A stretch of 64,000 nucleotides of DNA from Bacteroidales bacterium M8 (GTDB lineage Bacteria; Bacteroidota; Bacteroidia; Bacteroidales; Muribaculaceae): NCBI GenBank assembly GCA_001689495.1, contig LUJS01000043.1, positions 1 through 64,000 on the forward strand. The letters are read 5' to 3'. The notes under the pieces were generated by a model. The model saw nothing but the letters and a program-made list of their open reading frames with translations. It was not told the DNA's origin and made no database searches. A program made the position numbers and the translations under genes. Positions within the stretch are counted from its first letter, which is position 1. Every line of letters begins with the position of its first letter. Positions 24,768 through 33,915 of this stretch are shown here, in pieces.

Positions 24768-26108
24768 ATGAACATCAGCAAGGAAGAGATTTCGCCCGTA
24801 GAGCTGCGCCTGACCGTGGCCCTGAGCGAAAACGACTATAAGGACGATGTCACCAAACAGCTCAAGGAGATCGGCCGCACCCACCAGCTGCCCGGTTTCC
24901 GCAAGGGTCACGTGCCCTTCGGCGAGCTCAAGCGCCGTTTCGGCAAGCAGGTGACAAGCGACGTGATCAACGATACCGTATATCGCGCCGTCATCGACTA
25001 TATCACCGAGAACAAGCTCCGTGTCATGGGTCATCCCCTGCCCGTCGAGGTCAAGGAGGCGTCCATGGAGGGCGATCAGGAGTTCAAGTATGACATCGCC
25101 CTGATACCCACCCTCGAGGGCATCAAGCCCACCAAGGAGGACCACTATCCCTTCTACGAGATCGAGGTTACCGACGAGATGGTCGAGGAGCAGGACAAGA
25201 ACCTGCGCAAGCGCTTCGGCACTCAGAAGCCCGGCGAGGAGATGACCGAGGACGGCGTTGTCAAGGGCTCGATCATGCAGCTCAACGAGGACGGCACCGT
25301 CAACACCAACGAGGGCGCCATTCAGGTGACGGACGGCATCGTCTTCCCCCTCTACTTCAAGGACAAGGCCCAGACAGCCCTCTTCGACGGCAAGAAGCCC
25401 GGCGACAAGGTTGTCTTCAACCCCTATGACGCTGCCGGCGGCAACGTAGGCGAGATCGCCTCGATGCTCCACGTCGACAAGAACATCGCCCCCGACATCA
25501 AGGGCAACTTCGAGATGAACATCTCGGAGATCATCGTCAACATCCCCGCCGAGCTCAATCAGGAGTACTTCGATCAGGTATTCGGCTCGGACAAGGTGCA
25601 CAACGAGGAGGAGTATCGCGCAGCCATCAAGGAGATGATCGCCGGCGAGCTCGAGCAGAACTCGCACATCCTCTTCCGCAACACCTTCGACAAGGCAATG
25701 ATGGAGAAATACGCCGACATGGTGCTCCCCGCCGAGACCATCAAGAAGCTCTTCTTCACCAAGGCCGAGAACGCTGACGAGGCATACAACGCCGAGCTCA
25801 ACGGCATCAAGCACGAGGTGATCGAGAACAACCTCCTCACCGACCTCGAGATCAAGGTGACCGAGGAAGAGGTGCTCGAGACAGCCAAGATCCTCACCGC
25901 ACGCCAGTTCGCACAGTATGGCCTTGCCGGTCTCGACGACGAGATCATCAGCCGCTATGCCAAGGAGCAGCTCGAGAAAGAGGAAGTGCGCAACCAGATC
26001 ACCCAGCAGGTGCTCTCGGCCAAGCTCTATTCGGCCATCGAGGAGGCAGTGACACTTGATAAGGAGACCGTATCGCTCGACAAGTTCAAGGAACTCGCAC
26101 AGGCCTGA
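24768..26108 (+). CDS. tig: Trigger factor, ribosome-associated chaperone
   Basis: The 446 residues are typical of trigger factor, which binds at the ribosome exit tunnel and shields new chains. The N-terminal ribosome-binding domain includes the signature GFRKGHVPFGELKRRFGKQV (about 45-65, compare GFRxGKVP). A degenerate middle peptidyl-prolyl isomerase-type domain and a long helical C-terminal chaperone domain follow. The isomerase domain is poorly conserved, as usual in Bacteroidetes. The gene has its own promoter and a strong terminator at 26134-26172. Confidence 0.93.
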   Translation: MNISKEEISPVELRLTVALSENDYKDDVTKQLKEIGRTHQLPGFRKGHVPFGELKRRFGKQVTSDVINDTVYRAVIDYITENKLRVMGHPLPVEVKEASMEGDQEFKYDIALIPTLEGIKPTKEDHYPFYEIEVTDEMVEEQDKNLRKRFGTQKPGEEMTEDGVVKGSIMQLNEDGTVNTNEGAIQVTDGIVFPLYFKDKAQTALFDGKKPGDKVVFNPYDAAGGNVGEIASMLHVDKNIAPDIKGNFEMNISEIIVNIPAELNQEYFDQVFGSDKVHNEEEYRAAIKEMIAGELEQNSHILFRNTFDKAMMEKYADMVLPAETIKKLFFTKAENADEAYNAELNGIKHEVIENNLLTDLEIKVTEEEVLETAKILTARQFAQYGLAGLDDEIISRYAKEQLEKEEVRNQITQQVLSAKLYSAIEEAVTLDKETVSLDKFKELAQA

Positions 26109-26133
26109 TCACACTAACCCCACTACATAACCG

Positions 26134-26172
26134 GCCCCCGGCGCCTAAACGGCACCGGGGGCTGATTTTTTT
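26134..26172. terminator. Terminator between tig and the MATE gene
   Basis: GCCCCCGGCGCC (26134-26145) pairs with GGCACCGGGGGC (26151-26162) with one mismatch and a five-base loop. TGA and seven T residues follow on the plus strand. It lies between convergent genes and may serve both. Confidence 0.85.
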
Positions 26173-26227
26173 CGCATGGAGGGAGGGTGATGCATCGCCG
26201 CCTCGCAGTTGAACGCCGCACGATGAA

Positions 26228-27574
26228 CTATCGGTTGTGGTGGCGGAGGTAGTAGGTGAGAATGCCGACGGTGGTGAGGAGTTCGCTGGCGGTGACTGCG
26301 AGCCAGATGCCGGTCTCGCCGAACGCCACGGGCATGATCAGGAAAGAGGGGACGAGGAAGAAGAAGCCTCTGAGCAGGGCGAACCACACCGAGGGGGCGA
26401 CTTTCTCGACGCTCTGGAAGTAGCCGATGGCGGTGACGTTGAATATGAAGCAGATCACGCAGGCGGCGAATATGGGGAGGCCCTTGACGGCATAGATGGC
26501 CGCGCGGCTGTCGAGGTCGATGAAGAGTTCGACCATCAGCCGCGGGAAGGCCACGAAACCGGCCGTGACGACGATGCCGAACACAAGGGCGGTCTTGATG
26601 GCCAGCGTCTCGGTGGCCTTGACGCGGTCCCACAGCCCGAGGCCATAGTTATAGCTGATTATGGGCTGGGCCGACTGGGCTATGGCGTTGCCTATCAGGA
26701 AGAAGAAGGGACAATAGTAGCAGGCTATGCCGAACGCGGCCACGCCGTCGTCGCCCATATAGTGCATGAATACCAGATTGCCCGTGAACATGACCATGGC
26801 CATCGTGGCCTCGCCGAGAAATGCCGACACGCCTATGCGCATCTGATACCACATGGTGCGGGCCATCTCGACGAATCCGCGTGCGTCGAGGCGTATGCTG
26901 ACGAGCCGCAGCGTGCGGGCAAAGAATCCGAGATAGGTCAGGGCCATCAGCGCGCCCACAGTGACCGCTATTGCCGTGGCTATGGCGGCACCCTTGAGCC
27001 CCATGCCGAGGGGGAAGACGAAGAGCCAGTCGAGGAAGATGTTGAGCAGGCCGGGCACGACGTTGCACCACATGGCAAAGCGTGGCGAGCCGTCGAGCCT
27101 GACGACAAAGAGTCCGATGATGCTCCACATGTTCAGTATCAGCGCCGGGGCAAACCATACGAGATAGTCTACGGCAATGTCCATCAGGCTGTCCGACGAG
27201 CCCAGCAGGCGCGCCGTGGTGCGCGGACTGGCCATGAGCAGCAGCACTATCAGGCCCACGGTGATGGTGGCGCCCGCGAGGGCGCGGCTCACGCCGAGGC
27301 GGGCTTTCTCGACGTCGCCGTGGGCCAGTCGTATCGAGGCTATGACCGAGCATCCGATGCCCAGCATCAGCCCGAAGCCGATTACCGACATCATGGGCGC
27401 CCAGATGATGTTGACCGCTGCCACGCCGGCGGGGCCCACGCCCTGACCGACGAATATGCCGTCGGCCATCGTCACCACGCTCAGGCTGAGCATTCCCAGC
27501 AGGGTAGGGATGAAATATGTCCTGAACAGCTTGCCGACAGGCTGTTCGCCAAGATTTATCGTATCATTATCCAT
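26228..27574 (-). CDS. MATE family efflux transporter
   Basis: This 448-residue inner-membrane protein has about twelve predicted hydrophobic segments and the two-fold MATE layout, beginning GKLFRTYFIPTLLGMLSLSVVT and FVGQGVGPAGVAAVNII. MATE proteins expel organic cations, drugs or metabolites in exchange for sodium or protons; the substrate cannot be told from sequence. It is transcribed alone from its own promoter (27608-27638) and ends at the shared terminator with tig. Confidence 0.9.
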   Translation of the reverse strand: MDNDTINLGEQPVGKLFRTYFIPTLLGMLSLSVVTMADGIFVGQGVGPAGVAAVNIIWAPMMSVIGFGLMLGIGCSVIASIRLAHGDVEKARLGVSRALAGATITVGLIVLLLMASPRTTARLLGSSDSLMDIAVDYLVWFAPALILNMWSIIGLFVVRLDGSPRFAMWCNVVPGLLNIFLDWLFVFPLGMGLKGAAIATAIAVTVGALMALTYLGFFARTLRLVSIRLDARGFVEMARTMWYQMRIGVSAFLGEATMAMVMFTGNLVFMHYMGDDGVAAFGIACYYCPFFFLIGNAIAQSAQPIISYNYGLGLWDRVKATETLAIKTALVFGIVVTAGFVAFPRLMVELFIDLDSRAAIYAVKGLPIFAACVICFIFNVTAIGYFQSVEKVAPSVWFALLRGFFFLVPSFLIMPVAFGETGIWLAVTASELLTTVGILTYYLRHHNR

Positions 27575-27607
27575 CAGATGAGCCTATACCTATTGTAAAA
27601 CATCCCG

Positions 27608-27638
27608 CAAAGTTACGACATTATATCCACACCCCCAA
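27608..27638 (-). promoter_or_regulatory. Promoter of the MATE gene
   Basis: On the minus strand TTG (27638-27636) and TAACTTTG (27615-27608) are 20 bases apart. The start is expected near 27601, 27 bases before the ATG. Confidence 0.8.
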
Positions 27639-27666
27639 AAAACACCCCGTCCGCGCATATATACAG

Positions 27667-27702
27667 ACACCCCCGCGGGTCCGGGGGGACGGGCGGGGGT
27701 GT
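27667..27702 (-). terminator. Hairpin downstream of the small lipoprotein gene
   Basis: ACACCCCCGC (27667-27676) pairs perfectly with GCGGGGGTGT (27693-27702), with an inner GTCC/GGAC pair. No T-run follows on the minus strand, so it may only stabilise the mRNA end. Confidence 0.5.
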
Positions 27703-27725
27703 ATGGGGAATGGATTGTTGTGTCG

Positions 27726-28202
27726 TTACATCTGGTTGGCCGAGATGCCTACTTCGGGAGTGACGGTGCCGCCACCCTCGCCGGGATCGTCGGCGGGTTC
27801 GGTGATGCGGAGCGTGAAGCGATAGACGGCAAAGCCGGGCTCGCGGTCTTCCTGAAATACCTGAGATACGAAACTGAGCGAGTGGTCGCCGACGGCGAGG
27901 TCGGAGGTACCGATCTCACAGCTGAAGGGCGAGATGCCTGTCGTATAGAAGGGGACACCGTCTATCGAGTAGGTGGTGTTGCCCAGCATGGCCTTCTTGG
28001 TGCCGGGAGCGGGTGACACGGTGATGGCGTCGACGGTGAATGTCTGGCCCTGAGCCACTGCGATTGCGCCGTCAGACTGCTCTACGGCTCCGCTGTACTG
28101 GATTGAGATGTCTACTTTGGGGAGGTCCTTGTCGTCGTCGCTACAGGCGGCCATGAGTGCCAGCAGCGGGAGCATGAACAGGAAATAATAGAGTTTTTTC
28201 AT
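27726..28202 (-). CDS. Small lipoprotein of unknown function
   Basis: The 158-residue protein begins with a lipoprotein signal ending in LALMAAC (cysteine 20), followed by the acidic SDDDKD stretch that in Bacteroidetes favours export to the cell surface. The rest is predicted beta-rich, single-domain, with no catalytic motif I recognise. It ends in a short linker-like tail (PADDPGEGGG, then GISANQM). It lies downstream of clpB on the same strand, but a long hairpin (28264-28320) separates them. Confidence 0.75.
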   Translation of the reverse strand: MKKLYYFLFMLPLLALMAACSDDDKDLPKVDISIQYSGAVEQSDGAIAVAQGQTFTVDAITVSPAPGTKKAMLGNTTYSIDGVPFYTTGISPFSCEIGTSDLAVGDHSLSFVSQVFQEDREPGFAVYRFTLRITEPADDPGEGGGTVTPEVGISANQM

Positions 28203-28263
28203 TTTGAGTTGAGAGATTAGTTTGATTTTTTGAGGATTGAGGATCCGGTATCATGGAACAACC

Positions 28264-28320
28264 AAAGATTAGAGTCTAAAGATTAAGGAATTCACTCTTG
28301 ATCTTTAAACCCTAATCTTT
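28264..28320 (-). terminator. Long hairpin terminator after clpB
   Basis: A 24-base arm (28264-28287) pairs with 28297-28320 with only three mismatches, all of the G-T/A-C type, around a nine-base loop. Both arms contain two copies of an AAAGATTA-like word. It lies 18 bases after the clpB stop. Confidence 0.7.
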
Positions 28321-28337
28321 AATCCTTCCTGATGATG

Positions 28338-30926
28338 TCAGTTCTTGAATACTATGTCGTTGCCGTCATAGTCGATGATGATGGGTCGGGCGCGGTCCAC
28401 CTTCTGGGCCAGAATGTCTTTTGACAGCTGGTTGAGCACCATGCGGTGGATGACACGCTTGACGGGACGCGCGCCGAATTCGGGGTCGTAGCCCTCTTCG
28501 GCGAGGAACTTGAGTGCCGCCGGCGTCACTTCGAGGCTTATGCCGTTGGTGGCGAGCATCTTCTGTATCGACTTGATCTGCAGTCCGACGATCTCTTCGA
28601 TCTCGGCCTCGTCGAGCGGGGTGAACATGATTATCTCGTCGATACGGTTGAGGAACTCGGGACGTATCTGCTGCTTGAGCAGTTCGATCACCTCGTCCTT
28701 GGTCTTCTCGATGGTCTCCTCGCGGTTTTCGGCGGTCATCTTGGCAAAGTTGTCGCGGATGACGTGCGAGCCCATGTTGGAGGTCATGATGATGATGGTG
28801 TTCTTGAAGTTGACCATCCTGCCCTTGTTGTCGGTGAGGCGGCCGTCGTCGAGCACCTGAAGGAGTATGTTGAACACGTCGGGGTGTGCCTTCTCGATCT
28901 CGTCGAACAGGACGACCGAATAGGGCTTGCGCCGCACGGCCTCGGTGAGCTGTCCGCCCTCGTCATAGCCGACGTATCCCGGAGGCGCTCCGACCAGCCT
29001 CGACACGGCGTGTTTCTCCTGATACTCGCTCATGTCTATACGGGTCATCATGTTCTCGTCGTCGAACAGGTATTCGGCCAGAGCCTTTGCCAGCTCGGTC
29101 TTGCCGACACCTGTCGTGCCGAGGAATATGAACGAGCCTATTGGTCGGCGCGGGTCGTTGAGACCTGCGCGCGAACGGCGCACGGCGTCGGCGATGGCGC
29201 GTATGGCGTCGTTCTGGCCCACGACGCGGCTGTGCAGTTCGTCCTCGAGGTGCAGCAGCTTCTCCTTCTCGCTCTGTACCATCTTGTTGACGGGGATGCC
29301 GGTCCAGCGCGAGACGACGTCGGCGATGTCCTCGGAGTCGACCTCCTCCTTTATGAAGGCCTTCTCGCCCTGCATCACCTTGAGCTGTTCCTGCAGGGAG
29401 GCATTGTCCTTCTCCTTCTCGGATATGCGCGAGTATCGTATCTCGGCCACCTTCGCGTAGTCGCCTTCACGTTCGGCGCGCTCTGCCTCGAAGTTGAGCT
29501 GCTCGATGTCTATCTTGTTCTGCTGTATCTTGTTTATGATGTCCTTTTCGGCCTTCCACTTGGCGGTGAGCTCTTTCTCGCGGTCGCGCAGGTCGGCCAG
29601 TTCCTTTTCGATCTCCTTGACCTTTGGCTCGTCGCCCTCGCGCTTTATGGCCTCGCGCTCAATCTCCTTCTGGGCAATGAGACGCGAGATCTCGTCGAGT
29701 GCCTGAGGCACGGAGTCAATCTCGAGGCGCAGCTTGGATGCGGCCTCGTCGACAAGGTCGATGGCCTTGTCGGGGAGGAAACGGTCGGTGATATAGCGCT
29801 CCGACAGGGTCACGGCGGCGATGATCGCCTCGTCGCGGATGCGCACCTTGTGGTGGTTCTCATAGCGCTCCTTGAGTCCGCGCAATATGGCGATAGCGGC
29901 GGCCTCGTCGGGCTCGTTGACCATCACTTTCTGGAAACGGCGCTCCAGAGCCTTGTCCTTTTCGAAATATTTCTGGTACTCGTCCAGCGTGGTGGCGCCG
30001 ATCGAACGGAGCTCGCCACGGGCAAGAGCAGGTTTGAGGATGTTTGCGGCGTCCATCGCGCCCTCACCCTTGCCGGCGCCGACCAGAGTGTGGATCTCGT
30101 CGATGAAGAGGATGATCTCGCCGTCGGCCCCCGTCACTTCGTTGACGATGGCCTTGAGGCGCTCCTCGAACTCGCCTTTATATTTTGCGCCTGCCACCAG
30201 CGCGCCCATGTCAAGCGAATAGATCTGCTTGGTGCGCAGGTTTTCGGGCACGTCTCCGCGCACGATGCGTTGCGCCAGACCCTCGGCAATGGCGGTCTTG
30301 CCTGTGCCGGGCTCGCCTATGAGCATTGGATTGTTCTTGGTGCGTCGTGACAGAATCTGGAGCACGCGGCGAATCTCGTCGTCTCGGCCGATGACTGGAT
30401 CGAGTTTCCCCTCGCGGGCCCGCTCGTTGAGGTTTATGGCATACTTGGAGAGCGCCTGATATGTATCCTCGGCGCTTTGGTCTGTAGCCTTTTTGCCCTT
30501 GCGGAGCTCTGCCACGGCAGCTTCCAGTTCACGCTGGCTCAATCCGGCATCCTTGAGGATTGTCGAGGCCGGAGAGTTGACCGTGAAGATGGCAAGAAGA
30601 ATGGCTTCGAGAGTGACGTATTCGTCGCCTTGCTTCTTTGCGATGTCGAGCGCTTTCTGCAAGACATCGTTAGAGGTACGGCTCAGATAGGGTTCGCCAC
30701 CCTGAACACGGGGTTCGGCGGCAATCTTCTCATCAACCTGTCGCATCAAGGTCGCGGGGCTCGCCCCCACCTTGGAGTATATGAAATTGATGAGCGATTC
30801 TCCCTCGGTCATCACTCCCTTGAGCAGATGCACGGGCTCGATAGCCTGATTGCCTGCACCACGGGCAATCTCTACCGCCTTCTGTATCGCTTCTTGAGAC
30901 TTGATTGTGAAATTGTTGAAGTTCAT
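28338..30926 (-). CDS. clpB: ATP-dependent disaggregase ClpB
   Basis: ClpB is the hexameric heat-shock unfoldase that works with DnaK to rescue aggregated proteins. The 862 residues contain the N-terminal repeat domain, the first AAA+ module (Walker A GEPGTGKTAIAEG near 203) and the coiled-coil middle domain (about 400-525, rich in K, E and R). The second AAA+ module has Walker A GTTGVGKTELAKAL near 602, and the protein ends in the D2 small domain. The middle domain tells it from ClpA and ClpC. The gene stands alone. I found no exact promoter match upstream. Confidence 0.96.
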   Translation of the reverse strand: MNFNNFTIKSQEAIQKAVEIARGAGNQAIEPVHLLKGVMTEGESLINFIYSKVGASPATLMRQVDEKIAAEPRVQGGEPYLSRTSNDVLQKALDIAKKQGDEYVTLEAILLAIFTVNSPASTILKDAGLSQRELEAAVAELRKGKKATDQSAEDTYQALSKYAINLNERAREGKLDPVIGRDDEIRRVLQILSRRTKNNPMLIGEPGTGKTAIAEGLAQRIVRGDVPENLRTKQIYSLDMGALVAGAKYKGEFEERLKAIVNEVTGADGEIILFIDEIHTLVGAGKGEGAMDAANILKPALARGELRSIGATTLDEYQKYFEKDKALERRFQKVMVNEPDEAAAIAILRGLKERYENHHKVRIRDEAIIAAVTLSERYITDRFLPDKAIDLVDEAASKLRLEIDSVPQALDEISRLIAQKEIEREAIKREGDEPKVKEIEKELADLRDREKELTAKWKAEKDIINKIQQNKIDIEQLNFEAERAEREGDYAKVAEIRYSRISEKEKDNASLQEQLKVMQGEKAFIKEEVDSEDIADVVSRWTGIPVNKMVQSEKEKLLHLEDELHSRVVGQNDAIRAIADAVRRSRAGLNDPRRPIGSFIFLGTTGVGKTELAKALAEYLFDDENMMTRIDMSEYQEKHAVSRLVGAPPGYVGYDEGGQLTEAVRRKPYSVVLFDEIEKAHPDVFNILLQVLDDGRLTDNKGRMVNFKNTIIIMTSNMGSHVIRDNFAKMTAENREETIEKTKDEVIELLKQQIRPEFLNRIDEIIMFTPLDEAEIEEIVGLQIKSIQKMLATNGISLEVTPAALKFLAEEGYDPEFGARPVKRVIHRMVLNQLSKDILAQKVDRARPIIIDYDGNDIVFKN

Positions 30927-31020
30927 GAGCTGTATGATGTATTTTGAAGGTTCACTAATTGAGTTCTCTTATACCTATCTAACAAAATTCGTGCCAATTA
31001 GTTGCTTGCCCCCACAAAAA

Positions 31021-31085
31021 TCTGTCACCGGAATGTAACACCCTCGACAGGATTTCTATCGAGGGTGTTACATTCCGGTGACAGA
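31021..31085 (-). terminator. Perfect 27-bp hairpin terminator
   Basis: Bases 31021-31047 are the exact reverse complement of 31059-31085, with an 11-base loop. On the minus strand TTTTTGTGGGGG follows at once, which fits a terminator for the gene at 31135-31761. A perfect stem of 27 bp is unusually long for a simple terminator. Confidence 0.8.
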
Positions 31086-31134
31086 CTGCGTTCTGTCGAT
31101 TATGTCTTAGTTTAGAACAGAACGAACTCCTTAA

Positions 31135-31761
31135 TCAAATTTTTAGGTCTCGTGATGTTTGATAAGTCCACTTAACCTCGTTGTCTTCATCTCTTCCCCA
31201 TTGCATCTTGAAAGTATGGATTGCAGTGTTACGAGTCAAAATCTTCTTGATTTCATCCTTTGAATATTCCTTGGGTTTTATTGCCGAACTTTCCATGTCT
31301 CTAAAGTATTCGACACAAGTAAAACTGCCTCCGAAAACTCCATCTTCATGTTTTGACGTGCCTTTTGAATTTAATTCCGCATCTTTATCCGTGAGAAAAT
31401 GGGAATAATCTCCATTTTGAAGTATCTCATCAATATTTGGCTTTGCCTCGAAATATATTCTGACAATACCATAATCTGTTCTTGGTTTTCCGAAAACAAC
31501 GGTGTATGTCAAGGTCGGCAACTGAACATGTATGTCATTTGTAATAATGGAATGGAAATCGTTGTCGTCATCTAAATATTCAATCCTGACATTTGCAAGT
31601 TCGAGGACTTGTTTGGGGAAGGTAAAGTTATGAATGACAGTCTGATGTGATACAGTTCCGTCCATATCGCTTGTCCCGATGGTTGTCTTGGTGTCCCCAT
31701 CGTCACATGAACACAATAAAAGAGTAATTAAAGCCATAAGGCTTTTTACTATATTTTTCAT
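31135..31761 (-). CDS. Orphan lipoprotein in an AT-rich island
   Basis: The 208-residue protein starts with a lipoprotein signal ending in LLLCSC (cysteine 19), then DDGDTKT. I recognise no family. It has many aromatic and charged residues and is probably beta-rich (VRIEYLDDDNDFHSI, LTYTVVFGKPRTDYGIVRIYFE). Its base composition is clearly more AT-rich than the genes on either side, as is that of its neighbour at 31856, which suggests recent transfer. It ends in a perfect 27-bp hairpin. Confidence 0.7.
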   Translation of the reverse strand: MKNIVKSLMALITLLLCSCDDGDTKTTIGTSDMDGTVSHQTVIHNFTFPKQVLELANVRIEYLDDDNDFHSIITNDIHVQLPTLTYTVVFGKPRTDYGIVRIYFEAKPNIDEILQNGDYSHFLTDKDAELNSKGTSKHEDGVFGGSFTCVEYFRDMESSAIKPKEYSKDEIKKILTRNTAIHTFKMQWGRDEDNEVKWTYQTSRDLKI

Positions 31762-31855
31762 ATAGTTTTTGTATAATCTTAATTGTTTGTGGGATAATTA
31801 GCTGCGTTTCAATGGTCTGCGCGGATTTATAATACGCTGGTCTCAAGAAATGCGT

Positions 31856-32260
31856 CTACTCCTTCATCAGATACATAACCTTTATTTCCTTAGGGTATGT
31901 CACAACGAAGAAAGACATTCCGTTTTGATGGTTATAGAGCTCGAGCGTACAGAATTTCTGTTTGGAACGCTCTTTGGCATCCCATTTTATATGTCCCTTT
32001 CCATCATTGTAGGTAGGTTTGGTCAGATCAAAAAGAGTGTTCTGCCACATTGTATCTTCATCTAAATAGATGACATTTTTGTCGAGATCGACATAGCCAG
32101 ATCCCGAACAATCCAAAGGTTTCTCAATATCGTTGTAAGCATCCTTTGATTCATCATAGGTGCCTACGCCATAGGCCATGACCTTGAATGCGATGGGGTC
32201 GTTGCAGTATGCTGCCAAGCAGGAAATCAGCAGGACGACGAAAGTCAGAGATCGTTTCAT
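31856..32260 (-). CDS. Small secreted protein of unknown function
   Basis: The 134-residue protein has a signal sequence (MKRSLTFVVLLISCLAAYC), in which the C of AAYC could also serve as a weak lipobox. The mature part contains VMAYGVGTYDESKDAYNDIEKP and ends in KEIKVMYLMKE. No domain is recognised. It has its own promoter at 32288-32318 and shares the low GC content of the next gene, with which it may be co-acquired. Confidence 0.65.
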   Translation of the reverse strand: MKRSLTFVVLLISCLAAYCNDPIAFKVMAYGVGTYDESKDAYNDIEKPLDCSGSGYVDLDKNVIYLDEDTMWQNTLFDLTKPTYNDGKGHIKWDAKERSKQKFCTLELYNHQNGMSFFVVTYPKEIKVMYLMKE

Positions 32261-32287
32261 AAGCAGTGTTTTTTATATTAGACTCTG

Positions 32288-32318
32288 CAAATATACAACT
32301 ATAATTCTAAACAGACAA
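32288..32318 (-). promoter_or_regulatory. Promoter of the small secreted protein gene
   Basis: On the minus strand TTG (32318-32316) and TATATTTG (32295-32288) are 20 bases apart, a full Bacteroidetes consensus. Confidence 0.75.
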
Positions 32319-32430
32319 AAAAATTATCATAGAATGATTTACCAAAGACTATGGACCCGACACGGGCCATGTTTTTTGATCTGAAATACTATCAGCCCTG
32401 ACGCTTTCAGTGCCACATATTCTGACAGAT

Positions 32431-32533
32431 TGTCACCGTTCTTACACTTATTCGCCCGAAAAAGTGCGGTCAGACTACATTTATTCGTCCGTAAAAATGT
32501 AGTCAACGCTTGCTTATTCCCCCGAAAAAGTGT
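32431..32533. mobile_element. Possible solo end of an IS21-type insertion sequence
   Basis: The segment starts TGTCACCG and carries three related words about 34 bases apart: TTATTCGCCCGAAAAAGTG (from 32448), TTATTCGTCCGTAAAAATG (from 32481) and TTATTCCCCCGAAAAAGTG (from 32514). The middle one lies in a 10-bp inverted repeat (32473-32482 with 32495-32504). IS21-family ends begin with TG and hold several spaced transposase-binding repeats, which this resembles. No istA or istB gene is nearby, so it would be a remnant. The family name is an inference. Confidence 0.5.
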
Positions 32534-32567
32534 ATGTTGTTGGGGTAAGTAGCTGAGGGGTATTTAA

Positions 32568-33905
32568 TTATGCTTTCTCCTTGCGGGGGTGGAAGATGAG
32601 GAGCCAAAGCAGCATTATCGCGAAGGCGTAGGCGGCGAACATGAGCCACGGATATTCCCATTGGCCCATGAACAGACGCGCGGGCATCTCCGACCCCGCG
32701 ACCGTGACCATCTGCCACCCGCACCATCTGTTGACTATCGACCCGGCCACGAGGGTGCCGAATGTGGCTCCGATGCCGTTGCTCATGAACATCATCAGGC
32801 CCTGTGCGAATCCCTTCATTCCCTGTGGGGCTACCTGCTGTATGTAAAGGTGTCCGGCTATGGTTATGAAGTTGAAGGCTATGCCGTACATCAGCATCGA
32901 CCCTATCAGCATCCACAGCCCGTCGCCGGGGTTTCCGGTGCCGAGCAGCAGGAACCGCAAGGCCCAAGCCAGCAGTCCGGCGGCATAGACCGTGCGTATG
33001 CCTTTCCATTTCAACGAGATGCCCACGAGCAGGACACACGCGGCCTCTGCTATCTGCGACAGAGAGAAGAGCATCGTGGCGTTGCCCGACGCCAGCGACC
33101 CCGCATATCGGGAAATGCCGCTGAAGTGGGTGATGTAGGGGGTGACGAATCCGTTGGAAATCTGCAGGCATACGCCCGAGAAGATTACGAATATAAGGAA
33201 GATCGCAGTCTCGCGTTGGCCGAACATCGTCCTGACCGACCGTCCGAGCGACTGTTGGTGTCCCGGGGCCTGCCGCACGGCCTCCGCGCGTCCCGACGAG
33301 GGTAGGGTGAGGGTATATAGCGCCGTAGCCAATCCCGTGATGGCGCTGCATAGCAGCTGCATGGCGTTGTATTGGAACCTCAGGCGGGCACCGGCACCGG
33401 TGTCGCTGATGGTGAATCCGAGTGTCCCGTCGTGCAGGTATGCCGAATTGACAAACCACATGGCAAGCACGAACCCGACCGTGCCCCAGATGCGGATGGC
33501 CGGAAACGAGGTGACCGTATTGTTGCCATGCCGCGCGAGGATGTCGAACGCCGTGGTGTTGGCCAGCGCCATGGTGGGCATGTACAGCAGCAGGAACAGT
33601 ATGTAGAGCGGGTACAGCACCCTGAATTCAAGCTCGGGATGCGTGTAGCAGTAGTGCCACATCGTCGCCATGACCACGGCCGCCAGCAGGTGGCAGAGTC
33701 CCAGCAGCCTCTCGGGACGCCCCGTGCGGTCGGCGAGACGGCCCAGAAGAGGTGGCGAGATGATGGATACGAGTCCGATGGCGGCATAGAACCACGCTAT
33801 GGTGCTGCCGAGGCCGCCGGCTCCGAGCAGTTGTCCGAAGCACGTGAGGTAGCACCCCCAGACGCCGAACTGGAGGAAATACAGAAGAGAGAGTCGGGCC
33901 TTCAT
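32568..33905 (-). CDS. Nucleoside-type MFS transporter (NupG/XapB-like)
   Basis: The protein has about 445 residues from the ATG at 33905 (MKARLSLLYFLQFGVWGCYLTCFG); an earlier in-frame ATG would overlap the upstream gene and adds a non-membrane stretch. It has twelve hydrophobic segments and fits the nucleoside:proton symporter branch of the major facilitator superfamily, as seen in the opening motif and GSTIAWFYAAIGLVSIISPPLLGRLADR. It begins 10 bases after a TonB-dependent receptor, so the two are one operon. The receptor may deliver the ligand to the periplasm and this protein may take it across the inner membrane. Substrate identity is inferred from the family only. Confidence 0.85.
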   Translation of the reverse strand: MKARLSLLYFLQFGVWGCYLTCFGQLLGAGGLGSTIAWFYAAIGLVSIISPPLLGRLADRTGRPERLLGLCHLLAAVVMATMWHYCYTHPELEFRVLYPLYILFLLLYMPTMALANTTAFDILARHGNNTVTSFPAIRIWGTVGFVLAMWFVNSAYLHDGTLGFTISDTGAGARLRFQYNAMQLLCSAITGLATALYTLTLPSSGRAEAVRQAPGHQQSLGRSVRTMFGQRETAIFLIFVIFSGVCLQISNGFVTPYITHFSGISRYAGSLASGNATMLFSLSQIAEAACVLLVGISLKWKGIRTVYAAGLLAWALRFLLLGTGNPGDGLWMLIGSMLMYGIAFNFITIAGHLYIQQVAPQGMKGFAQGLMMFMSNGIGATFGTLVAGSIVNRWCGWQMVTVAGSEMPARLFMGQWEYPWLMFAAYAFAIMLLWLLIFHPRKEKA

Positions 33906-33915
33906 GTCGCAGCGG

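Larger units (their letters stand above)
32261..32567. other. Non-coding gap with promoter and IS-end-like repeats
   Basis: This 307-base stretch holds the promoter of the gene at 31856-32260 and, from 32431 to about 32533, three spaced repeats that look like the end of an insertion sequence. No transposase gene is present. Confidence 0.6.

Noticed and set aside
28446..30350. 634-codon plus-strand frame over clpB
   Set aside because: Antisense shadow of a certain clpB gene.
32445..32533. Three spaced TTATTC words considered as a short CRISPR array
   Set aside because: Repeats are degenerate, spacers are about 14 bases, the middle copy is palindromic with its flanks, and no cas gene is near.
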